A stretch of 36,541 nt of DNA from Stentor coeruleus (lineage: Eukaryota; Ciliophora; Heterotrichea; Heterotrichida; Stentoridae). Where the stretch lies: positions 1 through 36,541 of the forward strand of contig MPUH01000755.1 of the NCBI GenBank assembly GCA_001970955.1, read 5' to 3'. Positions 20,901-29,300 of the stretch are shown piece by piece (the first letter of the stretch is position 1; the number at the start of each line of letters is the position of its first letter). Made by a program: the position numbers and the translations under genes. A model generated the notes under the pieces. That model searched no databases. It had not been told where the DNA came from and saw only the letters and a program-made list of their open reading frames with translations.

Positions 20901-21326
20901 TTGCTTGATATGAGAAGACAAAAAGGAGTTAAAAAAGCATCAGAAAGTATGGATTATATGTTCCAGATTTCAAAAAGAGATGGAGTTATAAGCAACCTCA
21001 AAAAAGAATTGAAACAAAAAACACTAAAACTTGATGGAAAGAAAAAGCCTGAGATTGATACAAAAGAAGAAGTTTTAATTTTGCAAAATCAAGTATTTAA
21101 ATTGAAAGCTATAATTAAGAACCTTGAACATCAGCTTAGTTATGTCAAAGAAGAAGCAGAGAAGCTTCGTTCAGAAATTGATTTTTCATTGCAGATTCAA
21201 GATGAGATTAAAGAAAAGGATGTAAGCACAAGAAGAGAAATTATGGAACTTGAGAAAAAACACAATGCTGAGATGCAAACTGTACTTGAAGAATATAACA
21301 GATTGCTTTATAGTCGCAAAGCATAA
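14922..21326 (+). CDS. Giant coiled-coil protein (2134 residues)
   Basis: A single intronless frame of 6.4 kb is almost wholly heptad-patterned Glu/Lys/Leu/Gln-rich helix, typical of long coiled coils in centrosomal, basal-body and cortical fibre proteins. Two less coiled interruptions stand out. One is near residues 745-800 (NEPFDYEFQYNRPLIAALNS). The other, larger, near 1245-1490 is compact-looking and rich in aromatic and hydrophobic residues (LRMLQIQSWCEYKPLSRVL; EDRQLWYVELLEG), possibly a globular helical module. There is no motor, kinase or metal site. A role as a structural scaffold or fibre protein is inference from architecture; I cannot assign it to CEP290, Golgin or another named family by eye. 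The uninterrupted frame over this length also supports the standard code. Confidence 0.88.
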   Translation: MDQSKLKHLSFQSELQEMRKRIEDKQGIDLELEKVLQENQDLKSALEDANRGNYFSQQISDMYKEKASVESIVEARVQEEREKNERKNSRILEILKQKDMFIEEKKRKIDELQKLVTELQDQLAHAHNIIESADSPVKELEKKVQSQAETIKALNYELRNAKMLEKNLQDMKAKRDEQDAMIKKLMEDGQRIRKREEGILNLQTKQEMVKSQQEKVLKEKDQIISELQNKVSSQSSYIEALINKFPNSSYQEILTKVLSLEAENKLLCTQLAELGKDVPSDFSNVFQTNEQMGFELSLKNREIIDLQNHVMSLQKRENTDESSKRIQEDIENSKKLSQQLEEAQFLIKNLEQSNKDLQLQLASALQGPNSESFVQNIAAQTQLVSRLNARILNLKEREEVALKKLSECEEANKELKKFMDTDRTRVGKSPKRAVKSEIMQTEAELFIENKENPWESFEKARYDRKIAELSKENVELQNKCYEIMKTAHKANARIAEIEVSHMEELAQLQKESILLSKEIENLQDLNMMHENRVKDMQTIVDNTKAEMKELAKNAEKIEYELKDRNEELEMIISELKVENSLKESCIQERTAQVAVLLESLEGNENKGELAMQVSHCKAVEGSLNRQIIELKGTVAALNQQIDQESKKAQKFQKSNETLQQANDKSTKNSEDLSKLMTNLNDKIRSLESELAQANANVKRCNENEKDLKSRIEIYINQISAMQKAHVNNIATERQAYAEEILRIQEENEPFDYEFQYNRPLIAALNSFSISIKSLSSKVDLKDIVEKLKNIVMVADKEVFIIEKKLKDLEILYKESVVFKNLDQDNLMIVEKLKEQIFSLTEELKIWRNPKNMPNPEIYSNRIKMLEKELTDRNTLITTLENELLDLKKNSEIMELRVKRLQDKTKCDEIFSLAADKQRSAKVEEEIIRKLKVRDEEIKGYLDAHLTKILLTCPDANKVLELTREISSLKLQVFDLEKKQRAETQTVEFLQKANTELLELVYESEQKEVGISITQYGPLLQQLQQKSQEAHKLKEALETRKEENCFLQQKLEEMRKELQGLKGNQSSQNFKNREIELTNEIKSLKEKQKREIQLLKVSNQELLQEKVRELEMEYEELKEKYQDGNTPGEYRAQNQQFTKTIENLLGEKTRLIEELETLRQKLKDSYVNCDKIKEELKIIKDTLSEVSVLQEVVETKPGTKQIKKLTLDKSKLSSTGRLIRALVAAKLGEADASRKLQKSAEAQMSLQKTFQTVSDSLRSLTSQHLAFQRYLKIQKVPIPEGEFSGILEANEPSSMNEHDFSELAELRMLQIQSWCEYKPLSRVLSPVQFPEEDIGSLIEGIVYLTDLLAGEEQKSNQSIEIVQRTVIRSLNKSLQALIKPTDGLASLLEYKPSDKEDRQLWYVELLEGQVQNLHECLERLIDFTQKISIEVTGNTLTAGQYRGAALDLAKSTKETSSELDIIRSLCLLIKSDLHDIKSGESTPSDYKERAYLAEAMKRKLEEEILKIRMEHSYKIADMSEAEKLLKTENEELKSAHELYENKIQDQQKQITQCVTKIAKLEIDLKSSNDKYEQLMHNNVELHEANESLAKRMERLQKEHKQRMYDAQDQMTSKDKLMMEVQKQSKILTEEKGKTVQENNALKKQLKELRNELENNKEQEKEAKELKEMRRNFEDLRFEYKKNTESHKKEIEQMLIVVSELEEKYKKMKHKYGKAKNYITTKCKNKEEDVSLLKHTFNAQILSVKNEAKDKIKEYTGQITNLQGLLKEKMEQLEEETKKRADNEEKNKGSIQSEVETQLKIAVLEEKLRNANAQHEQDVRKLSEELEKAKTDHEKLIMKLQENFTSAELLTDFIKKSEYEKQSMDTAFKAEMAVMNKKDREKDLLIDTLKKKISEYMNKSTELEQKNASVASATREIDDLKSKVSDLQNIKNQQRSRIKELESKIREMEELRQVEEQRHTTKLNEIHKEIQSSYEEFEKTTAKLEGQIESLKEQYLLDMRRQKGVKKASESMDYMFQISKRDGVISNLKKELKQKTLKLDGKKKPEIDTKEEVLILQNQVFKLKAIIKNLEHQLSYVKEEAEKLRSEIDFSLQIQDEIKEKDVSTRREIMELEKKHNAEMQTVLEEYNRLLYSRKA

Positions 21327-22155
21327 TATATTGCATGAGTGAATAAATCTAGATGGTAATAATGATAATTAATATTTAAAAATAATTTTGGTAAATAAGT
21401 AGAAGTTATGGTGATAATTTATACCTTTGAATAATTCAGACAGACTCATAAATTTTTATTTAACTATTATTCAATATTTAGAAGCTGCAAATGTACTATT
21501 CACAGATAATGAGGATATTTATTGGTATAGTTACTGAACTATAAACTTACTTTTTATTATTTTTGCTAAACAATTTTTGTTTGTGGAATATCAAGCAAGC
21601 CTATTGTATTTTTATTTATATATACTTATGAAACTTATTTTTACAACAACTTCTGGAAATAATGAATGCTGAGAAAAAGCATTTCATATTTAATTTTCTT
21701 ATATTCAAAAATTTCTATTATCCAACTATCCAAGACTTTTGCTGTTTTTATATTTGAGCATCATTCACCTCTTATGTGCTTTTCTACAGCTGTTCTTGCA
21801 TTCACGAGCCTTGTAATAATAATTTTGCAAAAGATTATGCTGTTGGCATAATATCATCTTTTGCATGAGCCACATTTTTTTCATAATTAAAATTCTTGTT
21901 GAGCGTTCTTAAGATTTCAAGAACCTCAATTTTTTATGATTTTTAAGGTTTATGCAATTAATAATGGACAAAAAGGCATAAAAAAAATCCCCAACAAAAT
22001 ATGAAACAATTTTAATGATTTTGAATTTATCCTTATCAAGCCACTATCTCAAGTTATTTCTGAGCACTTCATCTGTCTTTTATTAAATAGTATTTCCAAT
22101 TAAAGATTATATCTAACTTTATCTAGACTAAATATGCCAAATAAATATACAAACA
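21327..22155. other. Intergenic stretch with weak coding relic on the minus strand
   Basis: No intact gene is present. On the minus strand, about 21930 to 21720 reads as EVLEILRTLNKNFNYEKN and then AHAKDDIM in one frame, followed by Gln-rich sequence cut by several stops. This may be a gene relic, but it is too short to assign. The remaining sequence is AT-rich. Confidence 0.35.
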
Positions 22156-22881
22156 ATGGAATTCACACCTGAAAGGCCTTCACTTGAATGTTTTTCTTCT
22201 ATCAGATCATCAGCACCCCCAAATATCTCAGATCTTCCTTTTTGGGCTGATAGTCCTGATACTCAAAAATCCCGCGAAGATGGATTTTCAAGTTCTATTC
22301 TAATGAATCTTGCAGAAGATAGCAACAAGCCTATTAGTAAGCTAATTAACATTACTCAATTACGTCCTGGGCATAATCCTAGAAAATTACTGCTTCCACT
22401 TTTTTACCAAGAAAATACAGAAAATCAAGCCTATTTGGTACCTAATCAGTCTAAAAGCCGAAGATCTTTTTCAGCTGATAGTGTTCATTCTTATGTTTAT
22501 AATAAAAATCAACTGCATGTAGATGAAAAAAAAGTAATTACAACTACTACAATTAATACACAAAGCAATATTGATATAATTGAAGTCAACCCGGATTTAT
22601 TCAAAGATAAAGTAAATTTTGATTATGAAAAAGAAATAAAGTCAAGTGGGTTTAATATAGAAATTGTTGAGTTTACTACTAATCCTACTTTAACTTTGTG
22701 TAAACAATGTGGAGAAACTGCGATATCAGTTGTAGAAAAAGATAATGAGAGAATAGGCAAATTCTGGGGGAAAATACAAAATGCATTTTGTTGTTGTATT
22801 TTTAAGATGACATCTGGAAGTGATACGTATGTTCACAGTTGCTCAAAATGCAAAACAGTTTTGTTTAGATTAATTGCGTAA
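22156..22881 (+). CDS. LITAF-like zinc-ribbon membrane-associated protein
   Basis: In this 241-residue protein, residues 1-160 are low-complexity, Ser/Pro/Asn-rich and probably disordered. The C-terminal 65 residues have the LITAF layout: CKQC (C182, C185), a hydrophobic and aromatic insert with FWGKIQNAFCCCIF (203-216), then HSCSKC (H227, C229, C232). LITAF domains fold as one Zn-binding unit whose central hydrophobic helix dips into the cytoplasmic face of endosomal and lysosomal membranes. A long disordered N-terminal region is usual, there carrying PxY-type binding motifs; none is obvious here. The inferred role is late-endosome association. The gene is preceded by more than 800 bp without genes, and its start is the first ATG. 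Confidence 0.75.
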   Translation: MEFTPERPSLECFSSIRSSAPPNISDLPFWADSPDTQKSREDGFSSSILMNLAEDSNKPISKLINITQLRPGHNPRKLLLPLFYQENTENQAYLVPNQSKSRRSFSADSVHSYVYNKNQLHVDEKKVITTTTINTQSNIDIIEVNPDLFKDKVNFDYEKEIKSSGFNIEIVEFTTNPTLTLCKQCGETAISVVEKDNERIGKFWGKIQNAFCCCIFKMTSGSDTYVHSCSKCKTVLFRLIA

Positions 22882-23362
22882 TTAATAGGCTATCTAAGTG
22901 ATTTTAAATTTATTATATCATCCTTCAATATTGATAATAAATTATCTTTTGTTTCATTTTCTTAAAAGCGATGCTTCTTATAAGTAAGCTCCACTGAAAA
23001 CCTCTCAATTGTTTTTATAACAATTTATATTGAAGATTCTTGTCTAGTAATTTGTCTATGGATTTAAAATATTCACTAAAGATTGTTGCTTGCTAGCTTG
23101 ACCATAAATATTATTTGAGGAAATTCACTTGGTTTATCTTCCATTACTTGAAAGTATATTCTTCGTATTTTTTAGTGACAATCTGTGATTATATAAATTG
23201 TATTTCCTATTAAAAAACTCAGTATGCTCATTTTCTTTATCATAGTTGTTGTGAAGGGAATGAATTAATTTTTAAATAATTTCTAGTGAGCTTGTAAAGA
23301 CTTTACTTGATACCAAGATTTCTTTATNTTGTGAAGGGAATGAATTAATTTTTAAATAATTT
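22882..23362. other. Intergenic stretch containing an N join
   Basis: This AT-rich sequence has no recognised gene. It includes the duplicated join at 23249-23407. The inner copy repeats the 3' end of the DM10 relic described next. Confidence 0.5.
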
Positions 23363-23407
23363 CTAGTGAGCTTGTAAAGACTTTACTTGATACCAAGATT
23401 TCTTTAT
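23249..23407. repeat. 79-bp exact duplication bracketing a single N (third assembly join)
   Basis: 23249-23327 and 23329-23407 are identical, with the N at 23328. Confidence 0.93.
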
Positions 23408-23700
23408 ACCAAGTTTTGTAAATTCATCACAATCATAAATTTGTGAATATTTTCCATATACTATTATTGAGTTTCCTACAGGCAATCCGTATAATTATAA
23501 TGATCTTCTTATTGCAGCAATAGAAAAAGTCAAAGATTAAATAATAGGCTCTTTAAAAGCTTTGATTCTTCTTAGCATCATAAGGAATATTTCATTTCCG
23601 GTATTTACTTTTTTAAGCTCTTGAGCTTCAACTGTATCATCAGTAGATAATAGTTCATCTCTTAAAATTTTAATCCCCCATCATAAGAATTTTCTTCCAA
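23363..23700 (-). pseudogene. Decayed DM10 (EFHC/Rib72-type) domain
   Basis: On the minus strand one frame reads ILRDELLSTDDTVEAQELKK, then VNTGNEIFLMMLRRIKAF, and after two in-frame TAA codons (23537-23539 and 23495-23497) GLPVGNSIIVYGKYSQIYDC with DEFTK. This matches the DM10/DUF1126 pattern of EFHC1-like doublet-microtubule inner proteins: a D-D-T-[VI]-E strand, E-x-x-x-N-[ST]-G, an L-[KR]-R phrase, then N-V-G-x-x-I, a Y-G-[KR] strand and I-x-D-C-D-x-F-T. A frame change in a G run near 23676 and the TAA stops show that it is disabled. No flanking DM10 repeats remain. The family assignment rests on motif recognition only. Confidence 0.7.
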
Positions 23701-23945
23701 AGAACATTATAAAAAACTTTCCTATCGTTGCTTATAAAGCTTTTATTTTTTAGTTGGGATGATCTGTCATATTGTATTGAAGCTGTCATTAAAGCAGTTT
23801 TCATGCTATTCAAGATTTATTCCTTGATCAAAGTATAAATTTCTTGTAAATTTGTTGAATATACAATTCTGAACACTTTTCTATGCATCTCTACTTTCAG
23901 TCTTGAGATTTACTTTAACAGTAAATATTTAATTAATATAATAAT

Positions 23946-25019
23946 ATGGAAGATATGTTACCTTCAAGCTGTTCTGAGCGTGTTGATGAACTCGATGAAT
24001 TTCATAAATTTCAACAAGATAATGAATTTATTATAAAAGGCTATCGTTTATACTTTAATACTACTAAAAAAATTTTGCGTAGTTTGTTCCTTGTCCACAA
24101 TGAAACAGTGAATATCTGGACTCATCTAGTTGGAGCTTTAATGTTCTTAATGATAATATTGTCTTTCGTTTTTTCAACTGATTTCTCTTCAAACACTCTA
24201 ATATATAAATCATATATAATATCACTAGAGTCAGAATTCACTGAAACCAAAAACGCTATAGCCTTTGCCCTGAACAAATTTATGAAAGAAATTTCTACAT
24301 CATCTATAGCTAAGTCTTTTGAGAAAACCTGCAACTCAACTGTGACAACAGTTTTAAATCTCCTTACAGAATATGAAAGTAGTACAACTATGGAAATGGA
24401 AGATGTAAAGAAATGGCCTCTTTTTGTTTTTTTAGCATCAGCATTAATCTGCTTAACAATGTCATCATGTTTCCATTTATTTAATGCTCATTCAGCGAGA
24501 ATTAAAGTTATTATGAACAGTTTAGACTATGCAGGGATCGCAATTTTAATTTGTGGCTCATTTTTCCCACTAGTCTATTACTTATTCTTTTGCAATGAAT
24601 TTTATATTTACTTGTATTTAATAGCAATTTCTGTCTGCTCAACTTGTGTTTTTGGGATGACTTTTCTATCGAATTTCCAAGATCCACATTGCAGATGGTT
24701 TAGAGGACTTATTTTTCTTGTTTTGGGTTTATCAGGAATTTTTCCTATATGTCATATTATGTTTTTGTAAGGGATATTTAGGCCACATGCTAAGGAGTTC
24801 ACTGATGCTCTTATTTATTATGTTTTTATGGGAGTTTTTTATGTTATGGGAGTTAACATTTACATATTTCGTTTTCCTGAAAGGTTTTCATCAGGTAAGT
24901 TTGATTACATTGGTAACTCGCATAATATATGGCACTGCATGATTGTTATCGCAGCTATTTTTCATTATCTAGCAGCACTTGAGAGCTATGAAAAGCGGAA
25001 ATCTTTAATGTGCAATTAG
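23946..25019 (+). CDS. PAQR family membrane receptor, copy 2, two exons
   Basis: The coding sequence is join(23946..24766,24782..25019), 352 residues after removing a 15-nt intron. It aligns with copy 1 at 2729-3793 along its whole length: HNETVNIWTHLVGA (51-64), FHLFNAHS with H177, LDYAGIAILICGSFF with D194, and NSHNIWHC with H321/H325, so the putative zinc site is complete. It has the same long lumenal insertion between TM1 and TM2 with a CNST glycosylation site, and the intron interrupts the same Leu codon before PHAKEFTDAL. The two paralogues lie about 20 kb apart on opposite strands. Confidence 0.93.
24767..24781 (+). other. 15-nt intron of PAQR copy 2
   Basis: The intron reads GTAAGGGATATTTAG. 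Its position and phase match the intron of copy 1, although the intron sequence has diverged. Confidence 0.95.
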
Positions 25020-26326
25020 GAATAGTTAGTTTAAGAATTAGGTAAAATGTTTGAATTTTATAAAATGAAATCTTTTGGAAATTATGCATTTTAGCATATT
25101 TTCATTCCTAAATTTGTACAAAAAAAGTATTTAATGAAGAGACATGCCAAAAAGAAAATTAAATTTAGCCTTTATGAACATTTACTTTTCAGTCTAGTTA
25201 AATTTGTTGAGTAAATTTTCTGTTTTAGTTTTATAGTAAACTCTCTTTATTTTTTTTATGCAAAACTTATTTTAACTTATAAATCTTTCAGTATAAATAA
25301 CAAAGATATGCATTAGATACATTTTATGTGTTATTTTGTCGAAGTTGAATTATTTTATTGGGATTTTTCTCTTTGATATTAAACATAGAAAATTATCAGA
25401 GATAGTACCCGAAATATTGGCCAAAATCAATGCGGAGGATGGCTTCTTAGTGAAGTAGGGCTGTAAGCTTGACTCTAAAGAAAAGAAATAGTAAAGATCT
25501 CCCAGTCATGTAAAGAGTCACATAACCAGCGACAGCGAGTGGTTTAATATACTAAGTCTGCCTAGAGAGGGAATGTAGGACCAACAAACTTCGATTGGAC
25601 ACTGCTTAAACAATGCCACCTATTACTGACTAACTTTATCCTTCTTAAATGCATTTCACTATATACTTACAAAGTATTTATAATGCAAAGTAAAAAGCTC
25701 ATTTCATTTTAAAAAAATATTTAAAGATTAGAGCTATAATCACTTATATAATATAGTAGAGTGTAGCTTAATCATTTTCAAAATTCGCTGATGATTTTTT
25801 AATGAAAAATTTGTAATAATTACGATTGATACTTAAAAAATGTTGAATTTTTATTATTAGCAGCATCAAATCAGATTAATCTGTATAATTTATTGTATGA
25901 GCTTTTTATAATCATGCTTACGGTATTATGCATGTGTGGCTTAAACTAAACTTGCAATACCAAAAAGCAAAGAATGCCCATAAACTATTGGAGTCACGCT
26001 GAAATTTTAATCTTGGTGTCTTTCACCTTTTGTCCTTAAATATTTAGTATTCTCACTATCTTGCAAGAAATTGTGCATATAGTTAATGCCAAACACTAAA
26101 AATTATAAAAATCCAATATTCACTAAGTTTGCAAATTTTATAGAATTTTTCAGATAGCATTTAAGATCAGAGTCTAAAGTAATTTAATTAGAGTTTATTT
26201 GTTCAAGAAATTTAATTTCCCTAAGACAAGTTTTATATTATAATATTCCTGTCTATATCTTTATTTCTAAATTAAATATGCAAATATTCAAATATTCAAA
26301 TTTTAAAGAGTTTTTAGATTATAAAT
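25020..26326. other. Gene-free interval apart from one GC-richer RNA-like element
   Basis: No coding sequence is recognised. Most of it is very AT-rich, except about 25400-25635, which is clearly GC-richer and contains the element listed separately. The promoter of the 1260-residue membrane protein must lie near the right end. Confidence 0.5.
25499..25635 (+). ncRNA. Structured-RNA-like element, copy A (unknown class)
   Basis: This stretch has markedly higher GC than its surroundings and no open frame. A diverged copy exists at 31745-31881. Shared core phrases include TCACATAAC, AGCGACAGCGA, TGGTTTAATATAC, TCTGCCTA and TGTAGGACCAACAAAC. Possible short stems include CCAA/TTGG around 25580-25597. 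The GC-rich tract extends upstream to about 25400. I could not match it to tRNA, 5S, U1-U6, SRP or RNase P RNA by eye. It may be a ncRNA gene or a short dispersed repeat. Confidence 0.4.
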
Positions 26327-29300
26327 ATGGATAAATCTGATAAGTACGAATTGCTAGTCAGCTCGGCCTTTGTGATAGTCAGTATAATTCTTTCATGCTC
26401 TCTACCTTTTATCTTGCCAGAAAGTAGGTCTGATAATACAATCTCACTTGTAATTTTTGTGAATTTTAGCATCGCAATTTTATTTGTCTTAAAGTTAGTA
26501 GCTTTAATAAAAGATTGCACTGGATCAAATCACGAAAGATTTAGATATATTGGCCTAAGTATAATCGTAGCTTCATCTATCTCACTTGTAATAATTTTTG
26601 CAAGTGGCTATCAAAGCACATATGCATTAGCTTTCCTAGAATCAATTATAATGGCCTATATACTAGCCCTTGTAAGAAAAGCTGCATCATTAATGTCATC
26701 TATAAAATATTTTTACATGTTTTCCTTTTGCTTAATGCTTATCATTTATGGTGCATATACCCTAGCAAGTATAGAAAATGAAAGAGATTTTATAGGTCTT
26801 CTTGTAGTGCTCGGACTTTTATTGCAAACTTCATTTATATTTTTAAACTTTATAATAATAAGAGATTATCTTAGCAACTTTTGCACATCTGTAGTCAGCT
26901 TCATTTTGATACTTTTAATGGGATTTGCCTATGAATATGGAGACAACGAAGTAAAAATTCTTTCAATTTTAATCTCAACTATTATTCCAATATACATGAG
27001 CTTAAGTTGTGTATGGGTACACTTTGATATGAATTATTATAAAAAAACAAGCGCGTTTTTAGTATTTTGGGCTTTGCTAAATAATGTTATTATGAGAGTA
27101 GCAGGACGGTATTTCGAAGAAAATTTTATAATCCTCTCAAACTTTCTTGCTTACTTTGCAGTTTTTGTTGGAATTTACACTATAGCAGCAGATTTTGTAT
27201 GCAGAATTGCAAGAATTAAGCAAAGAGAAAATAGTAACGCGATTGTTTTATGCTTTCTTATAGTACCAATTAGTGTATCTGCATTATTTTCAATTTTAGA
27301 ATTCATTAGCTTTAATGCAGCTTTAGGAATTGTACTAGGGTCAATAATTACAGGAGTGTTAATATCAGTATGCTTATATAAATTCAACTATTTTCCCAGG
27401 ATTACTAATGAATTTTTAATAAACAGAAGTTCTTTCGAAATGTTTTTGTGCTTACTTTGGAAAGTAAGTTTCATAATAAGTTATGCATTTGTCAATTCAA
27501 AACTATATTTTTCAAGTAAATCTCAGCAAGATCTTTTAATTTGCATTGATTCAAACTTTTTACTTTTTAGTTCTCTTATAGCAAGTTGTTTTCTTGAAAA
27601 TACTAATTTTTTTAGGAAAGAGAAGAATCATACTTACCCATCTATTCGAAGAATCTTAACATTTAAAAACGAAACAATCTCATTCAATCAAAAAAGTCAG
27701 CTTAAAAATAAAAATAAATCCCAATTCTTTTTTTTTAATTTCATCATGGTTCAAATAGGACTCAGCTTTATGTTTTTAAAATATCATTATGCATTTGTGA
27801 TTTATTCTGTTTTAGTTCTTTTATTACAAAGTTTAATTTGTTGGATAGGGATTGAGCTCAAATATAAAGTTTGGAATCATGGAGAGAAAGCTATGGCAAA
27901 TTACAACTTTTTTTTATGGACTTGCATTTACGCGCCGTATTTAAGTTATATTATTCCTCAAAGTCTACTTGAAAATTATGACGGCAATTTATTGTGGTCT
28001 TGTGCTATTGCTGGAATTTTATGTTTTACAATGTTTTTCAGCATAATTTATGGTAAAATGTATAATGAAATAATGGATTTTTTTATGTGGCATATTATTA
28101 ATGATGCTATTGCGCATGGAAAAGCTAAAAATGATGCAATAATGATTGCAAAAAGAGCACTACTATTTCTTAATACTATAAGGGGTGGGGAAGATTATAA
28201 TGTGCTACCTAACCGCAGAATATTATGCATTTTTTGCTTTCAGCATGACAATTCAAATAATGAAAATTTAATTCATCATGAAATTATTGATGACAAAAAT
28301 AAACTTCATGATTCTACTGTTTTAAACTTTTTGCTACTCAAAGATAATCTAAATGATAATGCAAATAATGAGAGAATGGGCAATTTGAATAATAATGAAA
28401 TAGAAGTTGTCAACCCCGAAGCCAATTTAAATAATCAAGCCATAGAAAATCTTTGTGATTTTAATGTTGATGATAATGCAATGGAATATTTAAAGTTTAT
28501 GCTAATTGTAAATGAAGAAAATAAAGTTTCAAAAATAAATTTTAGAAATTTTATAAAATCAAAATACCCAAAATACCCAAATTTAACAAGTTCGGCACTT
28601 CAAAGCATTTTTATCAAAATCAGTGGAAATATTGCATGTGCTCATATGCAACTATTTAATGTTATCTTCATAAAAAAAGCTATAAAATTTTTAGCCGAAC
28701 ATATATTTAAAGAAACAACGAGAGAAAAATGTATGCAAGTATTAAATCATTTGCTGGAAAAATCAAATAACAATATTATAGAGAGTGCTGTTGAAGGGAT
28801 ACTATATATAAGTATAGGAACTGAAAATTTAGCTTATCTTTTGGCGCCAAACAATATTTTGATAAATAGACAAAACTTTCAGAATCAAATTGATTATAAT
28901 GATAGGGAACTTCTTGAAACTATTCAAAGATTTGATAGAAATGAAAATCATGATGTAAAAATTGATTCTTGTATGAAGTTAATAAAATTCCTTTTATTTG
29001 GTAGTTTTATTGACTTTTATGCTTTAGCTAGTTTAGCACTAACTAATGAAATGGCTTGGCTAGAGTCAAAACTCTCTTTAACTATTTTTCCAAACATTGC
29101 TCAGTCAAGCTGGTTAGCATCGTTAGTTTTAAATTTTACCTTTTGCTTGATATTTATTATAAGCTCATTAATTTGTATGTACTTGATAAAAAAAGGTAAA
29201 TATACTGACGGAATCAAAAGATTTGGTAATGGAGTTCTAATCATACTTTCAAGCGGAATATTTGTCGAAACTCTGATTGGCTTGTTTGGTTTAATGAATT

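Noticed and set aside
24718..24942. Alternative plus-strand frame across the PAQR copy 2 intron
   Set aside because: It reads through the intron in the wrong phase; the spliced PAQR frame explains the region fully.
25499..25635. Identity as tRNA, 5S rRNA, SRP RNA, U1-U6 snRNA or RNase P RNA
   Set aside because: No cloverleaf, no U6 ACAGAGA, no Sm-site arrangement, no SRP GNAR/AGCA loop pair and no 5S-like end pairing could be found by eye.
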